Origin: JAVEYA01 sp034003745
GTDB taxonomy: Bacteria > Bacillota > Peptococcia > DRI-13 > PHAD01
NCBI GenBank assembly: GCA_034003745.1
Contig: JAVEYA010000042.1
Location: 1 to 17,862 of the forward strand
DNA length: 17,862 nt
Direction: 5' to 3'
Shown: positions 1-8,077 of the stretch, piece by piece
Layout of the letters: every line of letters begins with the position of its first letter
Position numbering within the stretch: the stretch's first letter is position 1
Position numbers and translations under genes: made by a program
The notes under the pieces: generated by a model
What the model was told of the DNA's origin: nothing
The model's input: the letters and a program-made list of their open reading frames with translations, nothing else
Databases searched by the model: none

Positions 1-447
1 CTCACCGGCTGCAAAAGCCCGTCAAAAATAGCGGCCGAAAAAGCAGGGGAGAAAATCTTAGAAAAAGCTGCGGGAGTCAAGGTGGATATTGACGGGGAGA
101 AAATGACCGTTGTGGGCGAAGATGGCACGCAAATGACCATGGGCGGTAACGAATGGCCCGAGGATCAGATGGCTAAAGAAATTCCCAAGATGGGAAGCGG
201 AACCGTTTCCTATGTGCTGAACAGCGCTGAATTCTGCACAATTATTATCAATGAAGTAAAGGAAAAGGACTTTGAAAAATACCTGACAGAAGTCGAAAGC
301 GCGGGTTTCTCAGCAGAGAAAGCAGAATACTCTGACGACGCCAACAGTATTTATATCGCTCAAAATGACAAAAGAATTTCGCTGCAGCTTAATTATGAGC
401 ACAAATCAGAGGCGTTGAGCCTTGCTATCGTGAAAGAAAGCGAGTAA
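1..447 (+). CDS. Lipoprotein of unknown function, 5' end cut off by the window
   Basis: The frame is open from the first base and begins L-T-G-C, a lipobox whose Cys (bases 10-12) would be the lipidated +1 residue. The visible part is therefore almost the whole mature protein, and only the start codon and signal peptide lie outside the window. About 148 residues are visible. After a Lys/Glu/Ala-rich stretch comes a mixed alpha/beta region with 'GSGTVSYVLNSAEF' and a Lys/Glu/Tyr-rich half ending in KESE. There is no Cys after the lipobox and no membrane segment, so the protein should sit on the outer face of the cytoplasmic membrane. I do not recognise a named family. An internal GTG at 82 is in frame, but starting there would discard the lipobox and it has no good ribosome site, so I reject it. 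Confidence 0.75.
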   Translation, partial: LTGCKSPSKIAAEKAGEKILEKAAGVKVDIDGEKMTVVGEDGTQMTMGGNEWPEDQMAKEIPKMGSGTVSYVLNSAEFCTIIINEVKEKDFEKYLTEVESAGFSAEKAEYSDDANSIYIAQNDKRISLQLNYEHKSEALSLAIVKESE

Positions 448-468
448 AAAATTATTGCGTTATAGCAA

Positions 469-543
469 ATGAAAGACGGAAAATGGCTGGTCAATGAAGA
501 GCAGTTGATCGCCTGGGCCAAGATACTGGATTCCCGGTTGTAA
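469..543 (+). pseudogene. Possible remnant of a gene end (24 codons)
   Basis: A 24-codon frame, starting MKDGKWLVNEEQ and ending AKILDSRL, follows the lipoprotein in the same frame after two stops (445-447 and 463-465). It lacks a convincing ribosome site. The residue pattern (basic/Gly turn, KWLV, acidic pair, then an amphipathic helix with a Trp) resembles the C-terminal end of small helix-turn-helix or excisionase-type proteins, but could equally be the tail of a decayed lipoprotein. That similarity is an impression, not a match. It could also be chance coding in an intergenic region. Confidence 0.2.
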
Positions 544-555
544 GAGAGGCAAAAG

Positions 556-584
556 TTGCCGAACGGCGCAAGCAGTGATAAAAT
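556..584 (+). promoter_or_regulatory. Possible sigma-A promoter for the HPP gene
   Basis: TTGCCG (556-561), a 17-base spacer and TAAAAT (579-584) match the -35/-10 consensus at 4/6 and 5/6. It lies about 50 bases before the TTG start of the HPP gene. The rest of 448-631 shows only the remnant at 469-543. Confidence 0.4.
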
Positions 585-631
585 AATTGCGATAATTAGA
601 TTACTCCCTAACCGAAAAGAGGAGACATCAC

Positions 632-1174
632 TTGCATTTGATGAACGGGAAGGTCTTCCTTCCGGAGCAGGCGCTGTTAGACGAGAAATTTCAGAATAAC
701 AAGGCAAAATATATTCTTCAGTGCAGTCTGACTACCATTTCTGTGTTTATCCTGCTGCTTCTTCTGGATATAATTTCAGACAGGGTGGTCGTAGCTTCCC
801 TGGGCGCCAGTGCCTTTATTGTCTTTACCATGCCGCACGCCAGAGCGTCCAGTCCACGGCTTTTGCTTGCCGGATATGCCATTGGCATTGCTGCTGCCGG
901 GCTGTGCGTATGTTTATCCGGTTTATTACTGAACGGGCATGTATTCATTGTGGACGGTATTTCCTATAACGATATTTTTGGCGCTCTTGCGGTAGGCCTT
1001 TCAGTTTTCTTGATGGTCGTAACCAATTCAGAGCATCCCCCCGCAGCAGGCCTGGCTCTGGGCTTGGTCATGGATGGTTGCCCGAGTATTTCCATCCTGG
1101 TGGCTGCTGTTGGGATTGCGGCCCTTACCTTAATCAAAACAGCATTGAAGCGCTACATGATTGACCTCTTGTGA
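632..1174 (+). CDS. HPP-family integral membrane protein
   Basis: The 180-residue protein has about five hydrophobic segments (roughly residues 28-50, 52-70, 76-100, 113-132 and 150-172). It carries the family signature EHPPAAGLALG in the second half and the ASLGASAFIVFTMPHA block in the first, both typical of the HPP family (PF04982). Members sit in the cytoplasmic membrane; plant and cyanobacterial relatives have been linked to nitrite transport, but the substrate here is not known. A TTG start at 632 is preferred because GGAG near 620-623 is correctly spaced for it. The in-frame ATG at 641 would be about 17 bases from that site. The gene appears monocistronic, between its own promoter candidate and a hairpin terminator. 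The length is normal for bacterial single-domain members. Confidence 0.85.
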   Translation: MHLMNGKVFLPEQALLDEKFQNNKAKYILQCSLTTISVFILLLLLDIISDRVVVASLGASAFIVFTMPHARASSPRLLLAGYAIGIAAAGLCVCLSGLLLNGHVFIVDGISYNDIFGALAVGLSVFLMVVTNSEHPPAAGLALGLVMDGCPSISILVAAVGIAALTLIKTALKRYMIDLL

Positions 1175-1196
1175 ATAATCGAAGACGTTCAGATGC

Positions 1197-1226
1197 AAAA
1201 AGCACACCGACCGGTGTGCTTTTTTA
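1197..1226. terminator. Bidirectional intrinsic terminator
   Basis: An 8-bp perfect stem, AGCACACC/GGTGTGCT, with the loop GACC spans 1201-1220. It is followed by a T run on the plus strand and preceded by an A run (a T run on the minus strand). It lies between convergent genes (HPP on plus, the MtaA-like gene on minus), so it can end both transcripts. Confidence 0.9.
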
Positions 1227-1242
1227 TAGCCGGATAATGGAG

Positions 1243-1998
1243 TCAGCTTAAGCGCATCTGATATAGATGCAAGGCCCGACGGGTATGGAGGCACTGCCGG
1301 CCGATGAAGATAATCGATTCAGCAGTGTTGGCGGCGGATAAGAGCGCCGGTGCATAATCCGAATCCGCCGGGGTGAGGATAGAAGCGCTCAGCAGCCCAT
1401 ATTCCTCGAGGGCTGTAAAGCTGAAAGGGCATAGATGGACAATTCCCCGGGCAGGGCTTTGCGCCAGGCTCTGCAGCAGCTGCAGCTGATATTCGCCGGC
1501 GAAGGCGCGGTGGCATTTTTCCCCCAGGAGGTTCTTTTGCGCATAAGGGTCGGCCAGGGAGATCACCTTGACGCCGTGGGTCAGGGCTTCATGAATATAT
1601 GCGGACAGTCCGTTTGTCAGAGCAGACAGCGCCGTATAGACATCATCCGGGTGGCGTAAAAGCCAGGCGGGAAGTTGCGGGGAAGAAATCTGGGAGAGTA
1701 CGGAATAGGGCGCATTGACATTCAACAGAATATCCATGCTCCCGGCTTGTTGCGCTATTTCCGCCAGCAGCTTCTTCATAAGCGGTCTGTCCGGCAGCCA
1801 GGGCAGCCCACGCAGTTCTTCCGGCGCCGTTACAATAGGAACGATGTCAAATAAACCGCTCGCTGTAATCTTGGTTCGCGCGCCTAATGCCCGGGCTTCA
1901 GTGACCAAATCAGGCGGAAGGGTGAGAAAGGGGCCGTCTGCAGGCTCCGTACGGTTTTCCAGGGCAGCGCAGTAGGGGCCGGGTACTGGGTATGTCAT
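1243..1998 (-). CDS. Short MtaA/UroD-like corrinoid methyltransferase homologue
   Basis: The 251-residue protein resembles the C-terminal two thirds of MtaA/MtbA/UroD-type TIM-barrel methyltransferases. A beta strand plus substrate loop reads NVNAPYSVLSQ (93-103), followed by a helical stretch and VISLADPYA (145-153), like the 'I.IADP.A' strand of MtaA. Then H188-L-C190 in IVHLCP resembles the zinc ligand pair of MtaA (HxC), and C236 in GRQC is placed like the third zinc Cys. Family members transfer methyl groups between a corrinoid protein and a thiol such as coenzyme M, but the substrate here is unknown. The length is unusual: full-size relatives have about 340 residues, the first barrel unit appears to be missing, and the HxC-to-Cys gap is 45 residues, clearly shorter than I recall for MtaA. 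The start overlaps the stop of the upstream activator gene by one base (TGATG), so translation is probably coupled. It may be a non-catalytic or specialised paralogue. Confidence 0.6.
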   Translation of the reverse strand: MTYPVPGPYCAALENRTEPADGPFLTLPPDLVTEARALGARTKITASGLFDIVPIVTAPEELRGLPWLPDRPLMKKLLAEIAQQAGSMDILLNVNAPYSVLSQISSPQLPAWLLRHPDDVYTALSALTNGLSAYIHEALTHGVKVISLADPYAQKNLLGEKCHRAFAGEYQLQLLQSLAQSPARGIVHLCPFSFTALEEYGLLSASILTPADSDYAPALLSAANTAESIIFIGRQCLHTRRALHLYQMRLS

Positions 1999-3668
1999 CA
2001 GTCAAACTCCAAACAAGAAATAAATAGCTTTTCAAAGCCGGGGGTATCAGCCAGGTCTACCTTAGCCGTCTTTGCCGCCAGATCCTGCAGGGGGGTGCGG
2101 AACCCTTGATTTAAGAGCAAAGCCGCCGCGCCCGATTGGGAGGTATTGCCGACGAAGCGTATCTTGCCTGCAAAAGCCGGCGAAATAAGACCGATATTAA
2201 ATAAACTGCTTTCACGCAGGTGATAGCCGAAGGCGCCCGCGATGAGTACTTCCTGTACCTGGGTCTCCACAAGGCCTGAGCGAGCCAATAAGGCTTCAAT
2301 ACCGGCACGGATAGCCCCCTTGGCCAGCTGGACCTGGCGGATGTCTTGCTGGGTAAGGAAGACCTCGGGCGTAATATAAAAGACCGGCTTGTCTTCACGC
2401 TCCCGCAGTGCGGCTTGCAGTTGCCCGCTAAGCGCCGGCTCGCCGGGCCGGGCCAGACGGCCCCTTTTATCGATCAGGCCGGTGCGGACCAGTTCCCCGA
2501 CAATGTCCAAAAGACCGCTGCCGCAGATGCCGACGGCTTCGGACAGGCCGATGACAGTATAGGTAAAGGTATGACTGCCGCTCGCGATTTGGAACCGCTC
2601 TATTGCGCCGGGGGCAGCGCGCATGCCGCAGACGATGTTCATGCCTTCAAAGGCGGGACCCGCCGCGGTGGAGGCAGCGGTCAGGCGGCCGTCATGGGCC
2701 AGCACGATCTCCCCGTTGGTACCGATATCGATGAACAGCACGGCGCCGGATTTTTGTTCCAGCCGTGTGGCCAAAATGCCGGAAGTAATGTCTGCTCCTA
2801 CATAGGCCGAAATGATGGGTGGAAGATAAATAAGCCCAAAGGGAGAAATCCCCAACGGACCCGCGGCCAGGTAATTGCCGCCGCAAATCACGGGGGTATA
2901 GGGGTATCTGCCCAAAGACGCCGGATCAATACCGGCGGCCAGATGCAGCATAGTAGTATTGCCGCTGTAAACGACCTCATAAATATGCCGGGGGTCTACC
3001 GCGGTGTCCTTGATTAATTTATCCCGCAGTTGAGCAAACGCGGAGAGGAATCCTTCATGCAGTTTGCTCAGGCCGCCCTCCTGGGCGGCAAAATGGATAC
3101 GGGTCAACACATCTTGGGCGAAGACGCTTTGCGGATTGAGCATGCTTTCCGAAGCCAGAGATTCCCCGGAAGGAAGATGAAGCAGTTCCGCCACCAAAGT
3201 GGTGGCGCCGATATCCAGCGCTATGCCGTAAATATGCGCGGACGTATCGCCGGGTTCTGTACCTAGAAGCGTACCACCGCCGTAAACTTCAGTAACGCCG
3301 TCCTGGAACCGTTTGGTGATATACGGGTCAGGCGTGTAAGGAAAAGAGTCTCCCCCAGTTAAAATGCGTAGTTGACGGAATTCTTCTTCGCCGGGTACGA
3401 TCACATCAATATCGCCGTAAACCTTGCTCCGGCAGGACAGGATATAGCCTGCTGCCCGGTCGGCGAAGGAGGGGCCGGGCGCCCCTTCATCCCGAATATT
3501 GTCCAGTTGGTTCGGCTGCACAAGACGGACACGGCATTTTCCGCAGACTCCTACGGCATTGCAGGGCGACTCGATCACCACTCCTGCGGCGCGGGCGGCT
3601 TCCAGAATCGTGGCGCCGGCCTCCGCCTGGACAGTAATATTTTGCGTGACAAAGTGTATTTTTGGCAT
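1998..3668 (-). CDS. RACo-like reductive activator of corrinoid proteins (2Fe-2S ferredoxin + ASKHA domain)
   Basis: The 556-residue protein begins with a plant-type [2Fe-2S] ferredoxin domain whose ligands are visible: C36, C42, C45 and C79 (CX5CX2CX33C). A linker leads into a C-terminal ASKHA ATPase (DUF4445 type) with nucleotide-binding loops LDIGATT (151-157), FIDIGTNGE (312-320), CGSGLLD (382-388) and IAGAFG (476-481). RACo-type enzymes use ATP and a low-potential electron to return accidentally oxidised Co(II)-corrinoid proteins to Co(I) in methyltransferase systems. The C-terminal two [4Fe-4S] clusters of RamA are absent, so this is the RACo-like branch. It is somewhat shorter than typical RACo, which is over 600 residues. 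An AGGAG site lies 7 bases before the ATG at 3668. It is the first gene of a two-gene unit with the MtaA-like gene. No corrinoid protein is visible in the window, so its client is presumably encoded elsewhere. Confidence 0.88.
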   Translation of the reverse strand: MPKIHFVTQNITVQAEAGATILEAARAAGVVIESPCNAVGVCGKCRVRLVQPNQLDNIRDEGAPGPSFADRAAGYILSCRSKVYGDIDVIVPGEEEFRQLRILTGGDSFPYTPDPYITKRFQDGVTEVYGGGTLLGTEPGDTSAHIYGIALDIGATTLVAELLHLPSGESLASESMLNPQSVFAQDVLTRIHFAAQEGGLSKLHEGFLSAFAQLRDKLIKDTAVDPRHIYEVVYSGNTTMLHLAAGIDPASLGRYPYTPVICGGNYLAAGPLGISPFGLIYLPPIISAYVGADITSGILATRLEQKSGAVLFIDIGTNGEIVLAHDGRLTAASTAAGPAFEGMNIVCGMRAAPGAIERFQIASGSHTFTYTVIGLSEAVGICGSGLLDIVGELVRTGLIDKRGRLARPGEPALSGQLQAALREREDKPVFYITPEVFLTQQDIRQVQLAKGAIRAGIEALLARSGLVETQVQEVLIAGAFGYHLRESSLFNIGLISPAFAGKIRFVGNTSQSGAAALLLNQGFRTPLQDLAAKTAKVDLADTPGFEKLFISCLEFD

Positions 3669-3714
3669 GGATGTGCTCCTGATAAGGATCTCCTAAGCAG
3701 ACTATGTTCATACA

Positions 3715-3723
3715 ATTATAGCA
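3715..3723 (-). promoter_or_regulatory. Extended -10 promoter for the activator operon
   Basis: On the minus strand the sequence TGCTATAAT (3723 down to 3715) is a perfect extended -10 element. It lies about 47 bases before the RACo-like start. The best -35 candidate, TTGAAA, is 22 bases upstream, which is too far, so the extended -10 probably carries recognition. Confidence 0.5.
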
Positions 3724-3779
3724 TATTTCTGTAAATCGGCTATTTCAATCCATTTTTCAATTAAGTTCTCAGGGGGGAA

Positions 3780-3809
3780 TTGCAATTCATTTATCGCATA
3801 AGGTATAAT
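3780..3809 (+). promoter_or_regulatory. Probable sigma-A promoter of the c-di-GMP operon (upstream)
   Basis: TTGCAA (3780-3785), an 18-base spacer and a perfect TATAAT (3804-3809) form a good housekeeping promoter. It reads toward the PAS-GGDEF-HD-GYP gene and leaves a leader of about 125 bases that contains the inverted repeat at 3858-3890. Confidence 0.5.
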
Positions 3810-3844
3810 TTAGTAAGAAAATGTCGAAAAAGGGCATAATTGTG

Positions 3845-3890
3845 TTGACACAGCTTATTTCCCGCAAGGATAAAAAACCCGTGCGGGAAA
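3845..3890 (+). promoter_or_regulatory. Second promoter candidate overlapped by a 9-bp inverted repeat
   Basis: A perfect -35 TTGACA (3845-3850) is followed 18 bases later by GATAAA (3869-3874), a mediocre -10. The perfect inverted repeat TTTCCCGCA (3858-3866) / TGCGGGAAA (3882-3890) straddles that -10. It could be an operator for a repressor, or a stem-loop in the leader of the upstream transcript. There is no T run after it, so a terminator is unlikely. Confidence 0.4.
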
Positions 3891-3941
3891 ATGCGTTTCC
3901 CCCAAAAAAATAAAAACCACCCGCAAAGAAAGGATGGTAAT

Positions 3942-6527
3942 ATGCATAAAGATTTTTATCAGAATATATTGAATACTTTGCCGTTCGGCATTGGTTTTTT
4001 ACGGCTGCTTACCGACAGTGAAGGCGTTCGGGAAGATTACCTCTTCTTAGAGGTGAATGCCGCTTTCGAAGAAATTACCGGTTTACGCCGCGCCGATCTT
4101 TTAGGGAAAAAGGCTTCCGAGGTTTTTGGAGAAGAACACAACCAAGGTGTTGACTGGCTTGAATATTTCTCCCAAGCCGCCCGTTCCGGTAAAACCCAGG
4201 AGACAGTACAGTGGATTGAAGCTTTAAGAAAGTATTATAAGATCCTGGTGATTCCCTCAGACCTGAATGATTTTGTGATTATTTTTCGGGATGTTACCGC
4301 AGAAACCATTGCCTCCATTCAGGAGAAAGGAAATGACCCTTTATCGGATGAACTGGATGTGGTTTTCAATCTTACCCACGACGCCATCAGTTTAGTTGAC
4401 TACAGCAATGGCGAATTCCGCTATATTCGTAACAATACCGTGCATAAAAGGCTTAGCGGGTTTAATGATGTCAGTGGCGTTTTGCTTTCCGAACTCCTCG
4501 ACGCGGAAAGCGGCTTGAAAATTATTAATTACCTGCATCAATGTATCAATACCGCCCAGCCGGTTACCTATGAGCAGGTCTTTAAATTTGCGCCGGGACA
4601 ACGCGCCTGGCAGACGGTAGTTACCCCGGTGTTCGGCGAAGAAGGCGGAATCCGCTATTTGCTGTTAACCAGTAACGATGTTACTGATTTAAAGGCAGCC
4701 CAGAAAGAAAAAGAGATACTGGCTCGCAGGCTTCAGTCCATGTTTGAACAGCATAACGCCATCATGTTGGTCATTGATCCCGACTCAGGACAAATCGTGG
4801 ACGCCAATCCTGCCGCCGGCAGATTTTACGGATACGCCAAAGAAGAGCTGCTCGGTCTTAACATCAGCCAAATCAATATGCTGCCCCCTGAAGAAGTAAG
4901 TGAACTGTATGTGCAGGCGTATGAGAAGAAACAGAACTATTTCATGTTTCCGCATCGTCTGAAAAGCGGGGAAATCAGGCCGGTGGACGTCTATTCCTGT
5001 CCTATTGACGATGGGGATAAAAAATTGCTTTCCTCTATTATTTTTGATGTTTCCGACCGTGAGGAATACAGGGCCGGGCTTTACCTTGAAAAAGAACTGT
5101 TGCGCACGACGCTGCAATCAGTAGGAGATGCTGTTGTGACAACGGACAGGGACGGAAGAATCACCAGCCTGAATAACGTAGCGCAGGAACTCACAGGGTG
5201 GCAGAACTATGAAGCCAAAGGAAAATACTTTTCCGAACTGTTCATTTTAGAAAATGAAGAAACGAAACAACCGGTGGAGAATCCAATCCAGATTGTGCTT
5301 GACACCGGACGAATTGTCGGTTTGGCCAATCATACCGAACTGCTCAACCGTAACGGGGAGAGCATACCCATTGCTGACTCCGCCGCACCCATAAAATCTG
5401 AAGATGGACAGATTTCCGGCGTGGTAATGGTCTTCCGGGATGTCAGCCTGGAAAGGGAGAAAAACAGGCAAATTCGCTTTTTAAGTTACCATGATTCGTT
5501 GACCGGGCTGTACAACAGGCGTTATATGGAAGAAGCGCTTATCTGGATGGATGCGCATGAGCAGATGCCGCTTGCTGTGATTATGGGCGACGTTAACGGT
5601 CTGAAGATTACCAATGATGTTTTTGGACATGCGGCCGGGGATAATCTATTGCGGCAGGCAGCGAGGTTATTTGAGAAAAACTGTCGGGAGCAGGATGTGC
5701 TTTCCCGCTGGGGCGGCGATGAATTTGTGATGATTATGCCCCGTACCAGCTTGGAAGAAGCGGAGGAAATCATTCAAAAGATCAAAGCGGATAATATCGC
5801 GATTGATGACAGCGGGCTTTGCCTAAGTCTTTCTTTAGGCTGCTCGATAAGAAATACGGAGGAAAGAACAGTTCGGGCCGTCCTGCGTGAAGCTGAGGAA
5901 AACATGTACCATCAAAAGCTTTTAGACGGGAAGAGTTACCGTAACGCGATCATCAATACGCTGCTGGCCACACTGTATGAAAAAAGTATGGAAACAGAGG
6001 GGCACTCCAAAAGAATGGAGGCATATTGCCATTCTATCGGCAGGAAGCTCCATCTGTCCTCCAAGGAGATGGACGAGCTGTCGCTTTTAGCTGTGCTGCA
6101 TGATATTGGAAAGGTGGGCGTAAATCCGGACATTCTGAAAAAGACGAGACAGCTTACCCCGGAAGAATGGATGGAGATGAAACGGCATCCTGAAATAGGT
6201 TACCGCATTGTTCAGGCAACACCGGAACTGGCCAATGTTGCTGATTTCATCCTTTATCACCATGAGCGCTGGGATGGGCAAGGATATCCCCGGGGCTTAA
6301 AGGAAAAAGAGATTCCGCTGGTCTGCCGTATTCTGGCTGTGAGCGACGCCTATGATGCGATGACCAACGACAGGGTCTACCGCAAGGCTAAAAACAGTGA
6401 TGAAGCGGTTGCGGAACTGGAGAAGAATGCCGGAACCCAATTCGACCCTAAAATTGTAGGCATGTTTGTTGAAATAATCCGGGCGGAGACGGGGAAAAAA
6501 CCGCAGGAGGAATTCTATGAACAATAG
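3942..6527 (+). CDS. Four-PAS sensor with GGDEF and HD-GYP domains (c-di-GMP synthase/phosphodiesterase hybrid)
   Basis: The 861-residue cytoplasmic protein has no membrane segment. Four PAS-like domains lie at about 9-125, 136-252, 263-375 and 386-505. A GGDEF domain (about 514-665) has the intact motif RWGGDEF (589-595) and the RxxD inhibitory site REQD (582-585). An HD-GYP domain (about 673-861) has H720-D721 and the block HHERWDGQGYP (773-783). GGDEF domains make c-di-GMP from two GTP, HD-GYP domains hydrolyse it, and both active sites look complete. The ligands of the PAS domains cannot be told. The longest frame opens at an ATG at 3891, but that has no ribosome site and sits at the edge of an inverted repeat. 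The ATG at 3942 follows AGGATGG at good distance, so I place the start there. The stop overlaps the next start by 11 bases. Confidence 0.92.
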   Translation: MHKDFYQNILNTLPFGIGFLRLLTDSEGVREDYLFLEVNAAFEEITGLRRADLLGKKASEVFGEEHNQGVDWLEYFSQAARSGKTQETVQWIEALRKYYKILVIPSDLNDFVIIFRDVTAETIASIQEKGNDPLSDELDVVFNLTHDAISLVDYSNGEFRYIRNNTVHKRLSGFNDVSGVLLSELLDAESGLKIINYLHQCINTAQPVTYEQVFKFAPGQRAWQTVVTPVFGEEGGIRYLLLTSNDVTDLKAAQKEKEILARRLQSMFEQHNAIMLVIDPDSGQIVDANPAAGRFYGYAKEELLGLNISQINMLPPEEVSELYVQAYEKKQNYFMFPHRLKSGEIRPVDVYSCPIDDGDKKLLSSIIFDVSDREEYRAGLYLEKELLRTTLQSVGDAVVTTDRDGRITSLNNVAQELTGWQNYEAKGKYFSELFILENEETKQPVENPIQIVLDTGRIVGLANHTELLNRNGESIPIADSAAPIKSEDGQISGVVMVFRDVSLEREKNRQIRFLSYHDSLTGLYNRRYMEEALIWMDAHEQMPLAVIMGDVNGLKITNDVFGHAAGDNLLRQAARLFEKNCREQDVLSRWGGDEFVMIMPRTSLEEAEEIIQKIKADNIAIDDSGLCLSLSLGCSIRNTEERTVRAVLREAEENMYHQKLLDGKSYRNAIINTLLATLYEKSMETEGHSKRMEAYCHSIGRKLHLSSKEMDELSLLAVLHDIGKVGVNPDILKKTRQLTPEEWMEMKRHPEIGYRIVQATPELANVADFILYHHERWDGQGYPRGLKEKEIPLVCRILAVSDAYDAMTNDRVYRKAKNSDEAVAELEKNAGTQFDPKIVGMFVEIIRAETGKKPQEEFYEQ

Positions 6528-8067
6528 GCTTTCTCTACCACAACCCTATAGAATTGCGACCGCCATCCTGATCGTCTTCATCTGTTCGGCAATCGCCTAT
6601 TTTTACCTGATATCCTCCAACAATATCGGCAGCATTTATCAGGAGGAAACGCAAAATACAATTATCGAACTTAAACAGTCATTTTTAAAGAACACGGTGG
6701 ATAATTTAATCCATGAAATTGATGTAAGAAGAGATATGGAAACGGAACGCTATAAAAATATCTTGAATTTAAGATACGATACGCTGGATTATGAGAAAAA
6801 AATGACCGATGCAGAATTTACGGCCTATTGTATCGCCAAATTTGAACTGGATTACGCGCTGCCGGGAGATCCTTATCACTGGACGGCGCTGGTCTGGAAC
6901 AACAGCAACGATACATTGCTTTATGACCCGGATGGCTTGTTCGAACAGAGCATTTCAGATACATTGAAAAAAATAGAGCCTGAGATGTCAAGTTACAGAA
7001 TCGTCAGGCACGGCAATATTTCCTGTTTCTGCGGCTTCAGCCGCGAGCATGTTAATAGCCGGGTAAAAACATCCACAGCGGAATACATCCGGCGCTTAAA
7101 GTTTGATAACGATTCCTATATCTGGGTGAATGAAGTGATCAATTATGAAGGCGGCAAAGACTATGCCGTCAGGCTCGTTCATCCTAATCTGCCGGAAACG
7201 GAAGGAATGCTGCTCTCCACCGATATGACGGATATTAAAGGCAACCTTCCTTATCTGACGGAGCTGGAAGGCGTAAAAAAGGACGGCGAACTGTTTTCCC
7301 GTTATTACTTTAAGGAATTAAATAACGAGAGTATTACCGAAAAAATTTCCTATGCCAAACTTTATAAAGAGTATGACTGGATCGTTTCCATGGGTGTTCA
7401 AATCAATGAGATGGAAAAATATATTACGCAAACCAATGACAGAAGCAAAAAAATGGCTGTCCAGAATACCCTGCAGCTGCTGATCGTGTTAATTGCTGTG
7501 GTGTTCTTTTGCCTGGCCTTGATCATACTGATGGAAAAACGGAGTTTCAAGCATACCCAGAAACAGTTGGAATCAGAAATCAATATCGATCCGCTGACCA
7601 ATGCCGGCAGCCGGAGATTTGGAACCAGGATCCTGTTGAAAGCGTTCAAAGAATACAAAAATAACGGCGCCTGGCCCGCGATTGTTATGTTTGATATAGA
7701 TAATTTTAAATTCATTAATGATAATTACGGTCATGATACGGGTGACCGCGTACTAAAAACAGTAGTGGAATCAATTCAAAAAATCATCCGCAGCGAGGAC
7801 GTCATCATCCGTTGGGGCGGCGATGAATTTTTAGGAATTTTTTACGGTATCCGGAAGGAGCATGCGGAACCTTTCGCCCGAAAGCTGCTGGGCGCCGTTT
7901 CATCGGCTCAGCTGACCGTCAATAATGAAACCATTAATCTTACGATATCTATAGGCCTCTCCTATTTTAAAGAAGAAGACACGGATTACAGCGATGTGGT
8001 CCAGCGGGCTGACCAGGCTATGTATAAGTCCAAAGCCGAGGGCAGGAACAAAGTAAACGTATTATAG
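6517..8067 (+). CDS. Membrane Cache-domain diguanylate cyclase
   Basis: The 516-residue protein has a transmembrane segment at about 13-33 and a large extracytoplasmic sensor region to about 315. It contains the Cache-type block SYIWVNEV, RLVHPNLPETEG and later YDWIVSMGV. A second transmembrane segment lies at about 318-340, and a C-terminal GGDEF domain follows. The catalytic motif RWGGDEF (GGDEF at 434-438) and the product-inhibition site RSED (425-428, five residues before GGDEF) are intact, so it should make c-di-GMP in response to an outside small-molecule cue. The sensor resembles the sCache_2 family that often binds small organic acids, but the ligand is not visible. The ATG at 6517 is preceded by AGGAGG six bases upstream and lies 11 bases inside the previous gene, pointing to coupled translation. 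Confidence 0.92.
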   Translation: MNNRLSLPQPYRIATAILIVFICSAIAYFYLISSNNIGSIYQEETQNTIIELKQSFLKNTVDNLIHEIDVRRDMETERYKNILNLRYDTLDYEKKMTDAEFTAYCIAKFELDYALPGDPYHWTALVWNNSNDTLLYDPDGLFEQSISDTLKKIEPEMSSYRIVRHGNISCFCGFSREHVNSRVKTSTAEYIRRLKFDNDSYIWVNEVINYEGGKDYAVRLVHPNLPETEGMLLSTDMTDIKGNLPYLTELEGVKKDGELFSRYYFKELNNESITEKISYAKLYKEYDWIVSMGVQINEMEKYITQTNDRSKKMAVQNTLQLLIVLIAVVFFCLALIILMEKRSFKHTQKQLESEINIDPLTNAGSRRFGTRILLKAFKEYKNNGAWPAIVMFDIDNFKFINDNYGHDTGDRVLKTVVESIQKIIRSEDVIIRWGGDEFLGIFYGIRKEHAEPFARKLLGAVSSAQLTVNNETINLTISIGLSYFKEEDTDYSDVVQRADQAMYKSKAEGRNKVNVL

Positions 8068-8077
8068 GAACCAAAAA

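Noticed and set aside
2346..3017. A 223-codon open frame on the plus strand
   Set aside because: It lies entirely antisense to the well-supported RACo-like gene, has no ribosome site, and its residues look like a shadow of a G+C-rich gene.
3891..3941. Seventeen extra N-terminal codons for the PAS-GGDEF-HD-GYP protein
   Set aside because: There is no ribosome site before 3891. The sequence is Lys/Pro/Asn-rich and lies before the clear start at 3942.
3780..3941. c-di-GMP riboswitch in the leader of the c-di-GMP operon
   Set aside because: I looked for the GEMM conserved loops and receptor sequence here and in the leader of the 12472 gene and found no match.
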